A DNA stretch of 17,658 nucleotides from an uncultured bacterium (GTDB lineage Bacteria; Cyanobacteriota; Vampirovibrionia; Gastranaerophilales; Gastranaerophilaceae). Below are positions 1 to 5,032 of this stretch, piece by piece (positions within the stretch are counted from its first letter, which is position 1; every line of letters begins with the position of its first letter). A program made the translations under genes and the position numbers. The notes under the pieces are model-generated. The model was not told the origin of the DNA and ran no database searches. It saw only the letters and a program-made list of their open reading frames with translations. The DNA lies in NCBI GenBank assembly GCA_900551675.1, contig URXH01000032.1, forward strand, positions 1 through 17,658, given 5' to 3'.

Positions 1-62
1 AGGTGGGGGGTGCGGGGACGCACAGTTCCCGCATAACAAAACTCTCTCCCTGGGAGAGGGAT
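1..62. repeat. G-rich intergenic repeat with two hairpins
   Basis: No gene is visible here. Two stem-loops can be read directly: GCGGGGA (12-18) pairs with TTCCCGC (26-32) with one G-U pair, and CTCTCCC (44-50) is mirrored by GGGAGAG (52-58). The second is of the same CTCTCCC/GGAGAGG kind as the palindromes at 4894-4909 and 4970-4989, so this is probably a dispersed intergenic repeat. The GGTGGGGGG at 2-10 recurs in inverse orientation at 17604-17612. Function unknown. Confidence 0.5.
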
Positions 63-106
63 AATTCAATTCCAATAATATTTATTATATTTTTTTATTT
101 TTGTTT

Positions 107-130
107 TATAATCAAAAAATAAGAAAAAGG
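107..130 (+). promoter_or_regulatory. Putative -10 box and ribosome binding site of coaD
   Basis: A perfect TATAAT lies at 107-112 in a very AT-rich stretch, and AAAGG at 126-130 sits 7 bases before the ATG at 138. No good -35 box is seen at the expected spacing, so the promoter call is tentative. The ribosome binding site is clear. Confidence 0.4.
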
Positions 131-137
131 AATATAT

Positions 138-617
138 ATGAAAATAGCGATTTATCCGGGAAGTTTTGATCCCGTAACAAAAGGACATCTTGATATTTTG
201 AAAACAGCTGCCGGAATTTTTGATAAAGTCATTATTGCGGTTGCAAGAAATTCCGAAAAACATGGTTTTTTACCTGTAGATGTAAGAGTTAAACTTATTA
301 AAGAAAGTGTAAAAGATCTTCAAAATGTAGAAGTGGATTTTTTTGAAGGATTGACAATAAATTATGCCCGCCAAAAAGGTGCAACTGTTTTAATCAGAGG
401 ATTGCGCGCCGTATCTGATTTTGAATACGAAATGCAGTTATCTCAGGCAAACAGCGCTTTAGCGGATGAAGTTAAGACAGTTTTTCTTACAACAAAACCT
501 AAATACAACTTTATATCATCAAGTACAATCAAAGAAATTTTCCTTAATAACGGTGATATTTCAAAGTTTGTTCCAGAGCCTGTAAATGAATATTTACAAA
601 ATTCTTATAAATGTTAA
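138..617 (+). CDS. coaD: Phosphopantetheine adenylyltransferase
   Basis: Transfers AMP from ATP to 4'-phosphopantetheine to give dephospho-CoA, the penultimate step of coenzyme A synthesis, in the cytoplasm. The 159-residue length is normal for bacterial CoaD. The N-terminus has the nucleotidyltransferase signature YPGSFDPVTKGH (residues 6-17), including the T/HxGH-type TKGH motif. LIRGLRAVSDFEYE lies mid-protein, and the second nucleotide-binding motif ISSSTIKE is at about 126-133. The ATG at 138 has an AAAGG ribosome binding site 7 bases upstream and starts exactly where the family starts. The gene is followed by a Cdv3-like gene, a neighbour pair I recall from cyanobacteria. Identification is secure. 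Confidence 0.97.
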   Translation: MKIAIYPGSFDPVTKGHLDILKTAAGIFDKVIIAVARNSEKHGFLPVDVRVKLIKESVKDLQNVEVDFFEGLTINYARQKGATVLIRGLRAVSDFEYEMQLSQANSALADEVKTVFLTTKPKYNFISSSTIKEIFLNNGDISKFVPEPVNEYLQNSYKC

Positions 618-646
618 AATATATAGATTTTTCCGTAACAAATTAT

Positions 647-675
647 TTGACAATTGATATACGCTTATGTAGAAT
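647..675 (+). promoter_or_regulatory. Strong sigma-70-type promoter of the Cdv3-like gene
   Basis: TTGACA (647-652), a 17-base spacer, and TAGAAT (670-675): a perfect -35 and a near-perfect -10 at ideal spacing. Transcription would start near 682. A TTG start at 654 would therefore lie inside the promoter and be absent from this transcript, which supports the ATG at 708 as the real start of the next gene. It also gives that gene expression independent of coaD. Confidence 0.7.
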
Positions 676-707
676 GTAATTATAGCAAGAAAGGTATATG
701 TGTAACA

Positions 708-1313
708 ATGCAACAAAATGGTGTATATGATTTATTAAAAATGCTGGAAATTTCTTTGGAGGAAGGTTTTCCTATTATTCCGCGCAAGTTTACAGTTGTA
801 AAGACTAAAGAAATCGAAACATTAATTGATAGAATTTATGCTTCTCTGCCTGTAGAAGTTCAGGAAGCAAGAGCATTTTTAAGACGCAGGGAAGAACTGC
901 AGATAGAAGCACAGCAAAAGGCTGAAAAAATTGTTCAAGATGCTCAGGCAGAAGCAGATAGAAAGCTGTCAGAGGCTGACTTTATTAAAGCTTTGGAACG
1001 TGAAGGCATTAGAATCAGAACTCAGGTTCAGCAGGAGTGTGAAGAATTAAAGCGCAAAGCAATGGAAGAAGCTGATAATATTCGTGCACAGGCAGTAGAA
1101 GAAGCTATGAAGACTAAAGAAGGTGCCGAACTTTATGCCGAACAGGTTTTAACAAATTTAGAAAAGAATTTGACCCAGCAGCAGCAAATTGTTAAAAACG
1201 GTCAGGTTTATATGGAAAAACTTCGTTCAGATTCTTTCGGCAGCTATGATATTCCGTCATCTTACACATCGGAAAGAACTCAGGCTTCCAGTTCTGATTT
1301 TGTAATAAAGTAG
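708..1313 (+). CDS. DivIVA/Cdv3-like coiled-coil cell-division protein
   Basis: A 201-residue, highly charged protein with no signal peptide or membrane segment. The N-terminal 60 residues (YDLLKMLEISLEEGFPIIPRKFTVV, then a helix ending ASLPVEVQEA) are followed by a long coiled coil (about 65-175) with repeated Ala/Glu/Gln/Lys heptads, including TQVQQECEELKR, and a Ser/Thr-rich tail. This order matches my knowledge of cyanobacterial Cdv3, a DivIVA relative that acts at the division site, and coaD-cdv3 adjacency is also cyanobacterial. An alternative start is TTG at 654, adding 18 residues, but it falls inside a consensus promoter; the ATG at 708 has AAGAAAGG at 687-694, slightly distant. An F0F1 subunit-b-like or generic coiled-coil label is the fallback. 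The role in division is inferred from the family. Confidence 0.72.
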   Translation: MQQNGVYDLLKMLEISLEEGFPIIPRKFTVVKTKEIETLIDRIYASLPVEVQEARAFLRRREELQIEAQQKAEKIVQDAQAEADRKLSEADFIKALEREGIRIRTQVQQECEELKRKAMEEADNIRAQAVEEAMKTKEGAELYAEQVLTNLEKNLTQQQQIVKNGQVYMEKLRSDSFGSYDIPSSYTSERTQASSSDFVIK

Positions 1314-1333
1314 ACGTGTTAAATTTTTAAATA

Positions 1334-1369
1334 AAAAATCAGCAGGTTAATCTACCGGCTGATTTTTTT
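1334..1369 (+). terminator. Intrinsic terminator after the Cdv3-like gene
   Basis: AATCAGC (1337-1343) pairs with GCTGATT (1358-1364), extended inward by GGT/ACC with one mismatch, and is followed by a run of seven Ts. It ends the coaD/Cdv3-like transcription unit. Confidence 0.85.
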
Positions 1370-1399
1370 GTACATGCTTATAGTTTTTTAACATATTGT

Positions 1400-1427
1400 T
1401 TGCAATTTATTTTGTTTGGTTTATTAT
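1400..1427 (+). promoter_or_regulatory. Candidate promoter of the rpmG-rplA operon
   Basis: TTGCAA (1400-1405), a 16-base spacer, and TATTAT (1422-1427), between the upstream terminator and rpmG. TATGAT at 1425-1430 is an alternative -10. A promoter is expected here because the preceding unit is terminated; the exact boxes are a best guess. Confidence 0.4.
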
Positions 1428-1449
1428 GATAACATAAGCCGATTTAATT

Positions 1450-1478
1450 AGAATGTGAGTTCCATCACATTCTTTTTT
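1450..1478 (+). terminator. Terminator-like hairpin in the rpmG leader
   Basis: AGAATGTGA (1450-1458) and TCACATTCT (1465-1473) form a perfect 9-bp stem with a 6-base loop, followed by six Ts. The shape is that of an intrinsic terminator, yet it lies about 70 bases before rpmG and downstream of the likely promoter. It may attenuate the operon, back up the upstream terminator, or end a very short RNA. Confidence 0.65.
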
Positions 1479-1549
1479 AAAGGGCGAATAAAATGGGCGA
1501 AAGTGCTCAGATAACTTAAAATTTAATTAACTGAAAAGGAAATAAAACA

Positions 1550-1717
1550 ATGGGTATCAAAGGAAAAAATGACAGAATGGTAGTTCTTGCATGTGAAGAT
1601 TGTAAAGAAAGAAACTACACAACAACAAAAAACAAAAAAAATATTAAAGAAAGACTTGAGTTGAGCAAATACTGCCCGACTTGCAAAAAACACACCAACC
1701 ACAAGGAAACGAAGTAG
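1550..1717 (+). CDS. rpmG: 50S ribosomal protein L33
   Basis: A 55-residue basic protein of the large ribosomal subunit, too short for ordinary ORF cut-offs. It has the L33 layout: a basic start MGIKGKNDR, a beta-rich core VVLACEDCKERNY, a Thr/Lys/Asn-rich middle, and LSKYCPTCKKHTNHKETK at the end. Two CxxC pairs (C15/C18 and C42/C45) mark it as the zinc-binding (C+) form. The ATG has AAAAGGA at 1534-1540 about 9 bases upstream. The gene heads a cluster in which the next genes are tRNA-Trp, secE and nusG, a common bacterial order. The minus-strand ORF covering the same bases is a shadow. Confidence 0.95.
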   Translation: MGIKGKNDRMVVLACEDCKERNYTTTKNKKNIKERLELSKYCPTCKKHTNHKETK

Positions 1718-1727
1718 ATGATAAGAT

Positions 1728-1788
1728 GATAAGAAGATAGGATGGTAAGCATTATTATGTAAAAGGCTTAGCTTCTTATCTTCCAATC
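1728..1788. repeat. Imperfect inverted repeat between rpmG and tRNA-Trp
   Basis: The 23-base arm at 1728-1750 is complementary to 1766-1788 at about 18 positions, leaving a 15-base AT-rich loop. The arms are purine-rich on one side and pyrimidine-rich on the other, resembling the larger imperfect inverted repeat at about 4589-4720. No poly-T tract follows, so it is not an ordinary terminator. It may be an RNA processing signal around the tRNA or a decayed mobile repeat. Confidence 0.45.
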
Positions 1789-1805
1789 TTCTTAACTTCC
1801 GACTT

Positions 1806-1878
1806 GCGTCCTTAGTTCAGTTGGTAGAACGTCGGTCTCCAAAACCGGATGTCGAGGGTTCGAGTCCTTCAGGGCGCG
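1806..1878 (+). tRNA. trnW: tRNA-Trp (anticodon CCA)
   Basis: A 73-base cloverleaf can be drawn. The acceptor stem GCGTCCT (1806-1812) pairs with AGGGCGC (1871-1877). The D arm is GTTC...GAAC. The anticodon stem TCGGT/ACCGG encloses the loop CTCCAAA with anticodon CCA at 1839-1841. The T arm is GAGGG-TTCGAGT-CCTTC. The discriminator base is G1878, as expected for bacterial tRNA-Trp. The CCA end is not encoded and would be added after transcription. Its place between rpmG and secE is a recurrent bacterial arrangement, and it is probably excised from the operon transcript. Confidence 0.96.
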
Positions 1879-1908
1879 ATTTTATAAAAAACGTAAGGAA
1901 ACAAAATT

Positions 1909-2133
1909 ATGATAGGCGCAGAAAATCAAATGCCGGCATGGCTTGAAAAATCTACAAATTCAGTAAAAACATACTTCAGAGGCGTAAGAACCGAATGGGG
2001 TAAAATCAGCTGGCCTGAAAAACGTCAGGTTGTTGCCGAAACTGTTTTTGTTATTGCGATAGTTTTTGTTTTTACCGTTGCGGTTTATTTAATGGATATA
2101 ATTTTTAAAGCTTTGCTCGGATTAATAAAATAG
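1909..2133 (+). CDS. secE: Preprotein translocase subunit SecE
   Basis: The small essential clamp subunit of the SecYEG channel, in the inner membrane. The protein has 74 residues, typical of the short single-span SecE. A soluble amphipathic N-terminal part contains YFRGVRTEWGKISWPEKRQVV, the conserved W-P-(T/E)-(K/R)-(K/R) region of SecE, followed by one hydrophobic span (about residues 45-70). The ATG follows AAGGAA by 8 bases. nusG starts 28 bases downstream of its stop codon; secE-nusG pairing is nearly universal and confirms the call. Confidence 0.96.
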   Translation: MIGAENQMPAWLEKSTNSVKTYFRGVRTEWGKISWPEKRQVVAETVFVIAIVFVFTVAVYLMDIIFKALLGLIK

Positions 2134-2161
2134 TCCTGCATACAAAAAATAAAGGTGGCTT

Positions 2162-2788
2162 ATGACTGAAAAAGAAAAATCAATGAAAGAACAGCTTGAC
2201 GAAGACAAAGCTCAGGAAGCACAGGAAGCTAAAGCTGAAGAAGAGGCTAAAGAAGCTAAGAAAAATCAAAAACGCTGGTATATTGTTCATACATATTCAG
2301 GGTATGAAAACAAAGTAAAAGTTAACCTTGAAAAACGTATTGAATATATGAACATGGGTGATAAAATCTTTAGAATTGAAGTTCCGCAAAAAACCGTAAC
2401 TCAGATGAAAGGCGGTAAAAAACAGGAACGTGAAGAAAAGATATTTCCAGGCTATGTTCTTGTTGAAATGATTATGGACGAGGACAGCTGGTATGTTGTA
2501 AGACACACTTCAGGTGTTACAAAATTTGTCGGCTCGGCTAAAAAACCGATTCCTGCACGCGACAGTGAAATTAAAAAGATTATTAACCGTTCAAGTTCAA
2601 CTTCACAAAAAATTGAACTGGATGTTAAAGCAGGCGACAAGGTCAGAATTGTATCAGGACCGTTTGCTGACTTTATCGCTGATATTATTGAAGTTTATCC
2701 TGATAAATCTAAACTTCGTGCAAATGTTTCAATCTTTGGACGTGAAACTCCTGTTGAATTGGAATACAAACAAATTAACAAGTTGTAA
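2162..2788 (+). CDS. nusG: Transcription termination/antitermination factor NusG
   Basis: Binds RNA polymerase through its NGN domain and suppresses or modulates pausing, linking transcription to Rho or the ribosome. The NGN domain starts at about residue 38 (KRWYIVHTYSGYENKVKVNLEKRI) and includes FPGYVLVEM and TSGVTKFVG. The C-terminal KOW domain has GDKVRIVSGPFADFIADI. The 208 residues exceed the usual 175-185 because of an acidic, Ala/Glu/Lys-rich N-terminal tail of about 37 residues that looks disordered. The start at 2162 is preferred because AAAGGTGG is just upstream, whereas the internal ATG at 2183 has no such site. A second copy of the last eight codons and stop lies 62 bases downstream. 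Confidence 0.97.
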   Translation: MTEKEKSMKEQLDEDKAQEAQEAKAEEEAKEAKKNQKRWYIVHTYSGYENKVKVNLEKRIEYMNMGDKIFRIEVPQKTVTQMKGGKKQEREEKIFPGYVLVEMIMDEDSWYVVRHTSGVTKFVGSAKKPIPARDSEIKKIINRSSSTSQKIELDVKAGDKVRIVSGPFADFIADIIEVYPDKSKLRANVSIFGRETPVELEYKQINKL

Positions 2789-2823
2789 TCAAGATTTTTT
2801 AAAGATGGCTACGTGTGTAGCAC

Positions 2824-2851
2824 GAATACAAACAAATTAATAAATTATAAT
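2824..2851 (+). repeat. Duplicated 3' tail of nusG
   Basis: These 28 bases match the end of nusG (2762-2789) at 25 positions, starting with the 17-base identity GAATACAAACAAATTAA. Read in the nusG frame they encode EYKQINKL and a stop, identical to the real NusG end. The three differences (C/T, G/A, G/A) are all third-position synonymous transitions. An in-frame TAG at 2818-2820 precedes it, so it is not translated as part of NusG. Confidence 0.8.
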
Positions 2852-2867
2852 AATTAGTACAAAAGCT

Positions 2868-2920
2868 GTGGAAGGACCCTCCGCAAAAATTTGTAAAAAT
2901 ACGGAGACCGTTAGTACCAC
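2868..2920 (+). promoter_or_regulatory. Putative ribosomal protein L1 binding site (rplK leader)
   Basis: The RNA would form GTGG (2868-2871) paired with CCAC (2917-2920), an asymmetric internal loop (AA against GTTAGTA), GG paired with CC, then an apical CTCCG/CGGAG hairpin. The GUGG-AAGG...CCGUUAGUA-CCAC arrangement is the signature of the 23S rRNA L1 site and of its mimic in L11-operon leaders. The element ends directly at the rplK ribosome binding site AAAAGGAG (2921-2928), so excess L1 bound here would be expected to block translation of L11 and L1. Confidence 0.8.
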
Positions 2921-2934
2921 AAAAGGAGAAAAAA

Positions 2935-3363
2935 ATGGCTAAAAAAGTAGTAGGAAAAATCAAGCTTCAAATTGAAGCAGGTAAAGCAAATCCGTCCCCG
3001 CCGGTTGGCCCTGCATTAGGTCAGCACGGTGTTAACATCATGGATTTCTGCAAGCAGTTCAATGCTAAAACAGAATCTCAGGCAGGATATATTATTCCGG
3101 TCGTAATTGATGTTTACGAAGACAGAAGTTTTTCATTTATCGTAAAATCACCGCCGGCACCTGTTCTTATTAAGAAAGCTTTAAACCTTCCGAAAGGTTC
3201 TGCTGTTCCTAATAAGGATAAAGTAGGCGAAATTACTAAAGAACAGCTTGAAGAAATTGCTAAAATTAAAATGAACGACTTAAATGCAACATCTATGGAA
3301 GCTGCTGTGAACATGATTAAAGGTTCTTGCAGAGCTATGGGTGTTACTGTAAAAGAAGGTTAG
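2935..3363 (+). CDS. rplK: 50S ribosomal protein L11
   Basis: Builds the GTPase-associated centre of the large subunit with 23S rRNA helices 43/44. The 142-residue length is standard. The N-terminal domain has GKIKLQIEAGKANPSPPVGPALGQHGVNIMDFCKQFN, with the conserved proline-rich turn near residues 20-28. The C-terminal RNA-binding domain has KEQLEEIAKIKMNDLNATSMEAAVNMIKGSCRAMGV. The strong AAAAGGAG site lies 6 bases before the ATG. The gene follows nusG and precedes rplA, the usual order, with a predicted L1 operator on each side. Certain. Confidence 0.99.
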   Translation: MAKKVVGKIKLQIEAGKANPSPPVGPALGQHGVNIMDFCKQFNAKTESQAGYIIPVVIDVYEDRSFSFIVKSPPAPVLIKKALNLPKGSAVPNKDKVGEITKEQLEEIAKIKMNDLNATSMEAAVNMIKGSCRAMGVTVKEG

Positions 3364-3364
3364 A

Positions 3365-3391
3365 TGGAAGGGCGTAAGTCCGTTATTACCA
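3365..3391 (+). promoter_or_regulatory. Second putative L1 binding site (between rplK and rplA)
   Basis: Immediately after the rplK stop codon, TGG (3365-3367) pairs with CCA (3389-3391). The internal loop is AA against GTTATTA, and the apical hairpin GGGC-GTAA-GTCC (3370-3381) is closed by a GNRA-type GUAA tetraloop. It keeps the same UGG-AAGG...CCGUUA-ACCA core as the element before rplK, and the rplA ribosome binding site GAAAGGA follows at once. It is predicted to let L1 repress its own cistron. Confidence 0.75.
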
Positions 3392-3409
3392 CGAAAGGAA
3401 TTTAAAATA

Positions 3410-4135
3410 ATGAGTAAATTAACTAAAAAACAGAAAAAGATGCAGGAAATGCTTGAAGGATTTGTTCAACCGGCTACTGCAGCTGATACAATTAAAAAAT
3501 TGAAAGAAATTTCAAAAGAAGTTTCTAAATTCAATGAAACAGTAGAATGCCATATGAGATTAGGTATTGATGTTCGTCAGGCTGACCAGCAAATTAGATC
3601 AACTGTTGTTTTGCCTGCAGGTTTAGGTAAAACTGTAAAAGTTTGCGTAATTGCAAAAGGTCCTAAAGCTACAGAAGCAAAAGATGCAGGTGCAGATTAT
3701 GCAGGTGCTGAAGAAATTATCGATAAAATTTCTGACGGCTGGTTTGATTTCGACACATTGATTGCAACTCCTGATTGTATGGGTATGCTCGGAAAATTAG
3801 GACGTGTTTTAGGTCCTAAAGGTTTGATGCCTAACCCGAAAACAGGAACAGTTACAATGGATGTAGCAAAAGCTGTTAAAGATGCAAAAGCTGGTAAAGT
3901 TGAATACAGAGCAGACAAACAGGGTATGATTCACTGTCCTGTCGGCAAAATTGAATTCAGCGAAGAAGATTTGCTTAAAAACTATGCTACTCTTGCGGAT
4001 GCAGTATTGAGAGCAAAACCGGCTTCTGCTAAAGGCACATTTGTAAAATCAATTTATCTTTCAACAACGATGGGACCGGGTATCAAACTTGATCCAAAAA
4101 ACTTTGCTGCAGAAGTTAAAGAATTGATGGCATAA
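3410..4135 (+). CDS. rplA: 50S ribosomal protein L1
   Basis: Forms the L1 stalk of the large subunit, which moves deacylated tRNA out of the E site; it also acts as an mRNA-binding repressor in many bacteria. The protein has 241 residues, as expected. Family landmarks include ECHMRLGIDVRQADQQIRSTVVLPAGLGKT in the first half, DTLIATPDCMGMLGKLGRVLGPKGLMPNPKTGTVT, and the C-terminal FVKSIYLSTTMGPGIKLDP. GAAAGGA (3393-3399) precedes the ATG by about 10 bases. The operon ends here at a strong terminator. rplJ and rplL, which commonly follow, are absent from this window. Confidence 0.99.
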   Translation: MSKLTKKQKKMQEMLEGFVQPATAADTIKKLKEISKEVSKFNETVECHMRLGIDVRQADQQIRSTVVLPAGLGKTVKVCVIAKGPKATEAKDAGADYAGAEEIIDKISDGWFDFDTLIATPDCMGMLGKLGRVLGPKGLMPNPKTGTVTMDVAKAVKDAKAGKVEYRADKQGMIHCPVGKIEFSEEDLLKNYATLADAVLRAKPASAKGTFVKSIYLSTTMGPGIKLDPKNFAAEVKELMA

Positions 4136-4153
4136 GCTGATTAATAAACAAAT

Positions 4154-4186
4154 AAAAAAGCCTTTCTTTAAAAAGAAAGGCTTTTT
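4154..4186 (+). terminator. Intrinsic terminator of the ribosomal operon
   Basis: AAGCCTTTCTTT and AAGAAAGGCTT form a GC-capped stem of about 11 bp with a short A-rich loop, flanked by an A-run and followed by five Ts. It lies 19 bases after the rplA stop codon. Confidence 0.93.
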
Positions 4187-4189
4187 GTA

Positions 4190-4217
4190 TTGAAAAATAA
4201 GAAAAATCTGGTATAAT
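4190..4217 (+). promoter_or_regulatory. Strong promoter upstream of the G10-tract ORF
   Basis: TTGAAA (4190-4195), a 16-base spacer, and a perfect TATAAT (4212-4217) preceded by TG at the extended -10 position (TGGTATAAT). It begins directly after the rplA terminator, so it starts a new unit reading into 4260 and onward. Confidence 0.7.
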
Positions 4218-4259
4218 TAATATATCAATTTAAAACAATAATAAAAAGAAGGAGATGCT

Positions 4260-4310
4260 ATGGAAAGTTTATTAAGATTTGTAAATCGGGGGGGGGGCAT
4301 TCTCAGCTGA
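4260..4310 (+). CDS. Short ORF with strong start signals, interrupted at a ten-G tract
   Basis: An ATG at 4260 is preceded by AAGAAGGAG (4246-4254), about as good a ribosome binding site as exists, and by a strong promoter. It encodes only MESLLRFVNRGGGILS before TGA at 4308. A run of ten Gs (4288-4297) lies at codons 10-13. With one more G (or two fewer) the reading frame would avoid the stop and continue to 5773 through the prepilin. With one fewer G it would stop at TAA 4348. Either this is the broken 5' end of a gene cut by inserted repeat DNA, or a homopolymer-controlled start. A base-call or assembly error in the G run is also possible. Confidence 0.4.
   Translation: MESLLRFVNRGGGILS
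4288..4297 (+). repeat. G10 homopolymer tract
   Basis: Ten consecutive Gs inside the first codons of an ORF, in an AT-rich genome region. Tracts of this length are prone to slippage, and in several pathogens they act as on/off switches when placed early in surface-protein genes. Its effect here on reading frame is given under the short ORF at 4260. Confidence 0.9.
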
Positions 4311-4411
4311 CTTGCGGCAAGAAGGCTGTAAGTCAAGTCGTATATGGTAATGTTATTGCGCATTTATTGCGCAATCCGAAATTTTTCATAAAAAGATCGC
4401 GCATCATGTGC
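4308..4411 (+). repeat. Cluster of three hairpins after the G10 tract
   Basis: Three stem-loops follow one another. 4309-4318 pairs with 4325-4334 (10 bp with two G-U pairs, loop AAGAAG). ATTGCGCA (4355-4362) pairs with TGCGCAAT (4368-4375), an 8-bp perfect stem. CGCGCA (about 4395-4400) pairs with TGCGTG (4406-4411) across TCATG. The density suggests a structured RNA or a mobile palindromic repeat unit rather than ordinary coding sequence. Confidence 0.5.
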
Positions 4412-5032
4412 GTGATGACAGTCTTAAATATTCAATTCCTATCCCTTTTTGTAGATAGTGTCATTATTATATGGCAGGTATTTATTCAGATACTAAGATA
4501 CTATGGCGCTAAGGCATTAAGGTTGTGTAAGAATATTTCCCCCGCCCCTTGGGGAGAGGGTGTCCGAAGGACAGGAGAGGGCTTTGTTGGAAGACAGGAG
4601 GACAGGAAGTTCAGAAGGCAAGCTAATATAAGTAATGAGGATTTGAATACTCCCACTATAACTAATTTAAGTGTAGTCAGCCAGCCCTTTTGCCCTCAGA
4701 ACTTCTGTTCTTCTGATTTTTACCCGGCAGCCTTAATCAGGGATGCAGTAACCAATCGTAATTGTGAACCGTCAGGCAAAAGAATGTTGCCTGTTCAAAA
4801 TAACCGAAATGGCGGGAACGCTATACTTATCCTACCCTACGTACTGGATTGCTACGGTTCAAATGAACCTTGCAATGATATAATGATGCTTATCCCCTCC
4901 TTTGAGGGGAGAGCGAATGAGCAAGACAGGGGAAGTAAAGGTGTGGTTGAAAATCAGCCCTCACCCCACCCCTCTCCCATAGGAGAGGGAGTAAGTAATA
5001 GGCATCCCGAACTTATTTCAGGATCTCATCTG
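4412..5032 (+). repeat. Mosaic of palindromic dispersed repeats, open in the prepilin frame
   Basis: No recognisable gene domain lies in this stretch of more than 600 bases, which is visibly richer in G and C than its surroundings. Palindromes seen: CCCC-TT-GGGG (4545-4554); TGTCC/GGACA (4561-4573); a nested ATTGC..GGTTCA/TGAACC..GCAAT (4848-4876); CCCCTC/GAGGGG (4894-4909); CCCTCTCC/GGAGAGGG (4970-4989); and the CCGAACTTATTTCAGGAT element (5006-5023). About 4589-4621 is also imperfectly inverted at about 4690-4720. The frame of the downstream prepilin has no stop codon here, giving a low-complexity translation with repeat-like PSPHPSPIGEG and HPELISGSH. It could be annotated as an N-terminal extension from TTG 4367, which I do not favour. 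Confidence 0.6.

Noticed and set aside
66..263. Minus-strand 65-aa ORF over the coaD start
   Set aside because: It is antisense to coaD and its promoter, with a low-complexity Phe/Asn/Tyr composition.
654..707. TTG start at 654 for the Cdv3-like protein
   Set aside because: It lies between the -35 and -10 boxes of a consensus promoter, so it would not be on the main transcript; homology begins after the ATG at 708.
2514..2840. 108-aa plus-strand ORF overlapping the nusG end
   Set aside because: It is the out-of-frame reading of the nusG KOW region with no recognisable protein features.
4367..5032. TTG start at 4367 as the N-terminus of the prepilin gene (468 aa)
   Set aside because: No ribosome binding site is near it, the extra 222 residues look like translated palindromic repeats, and a prepilin signal normally lies near the N-terminus. 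The open frame itself is kept as a finding.
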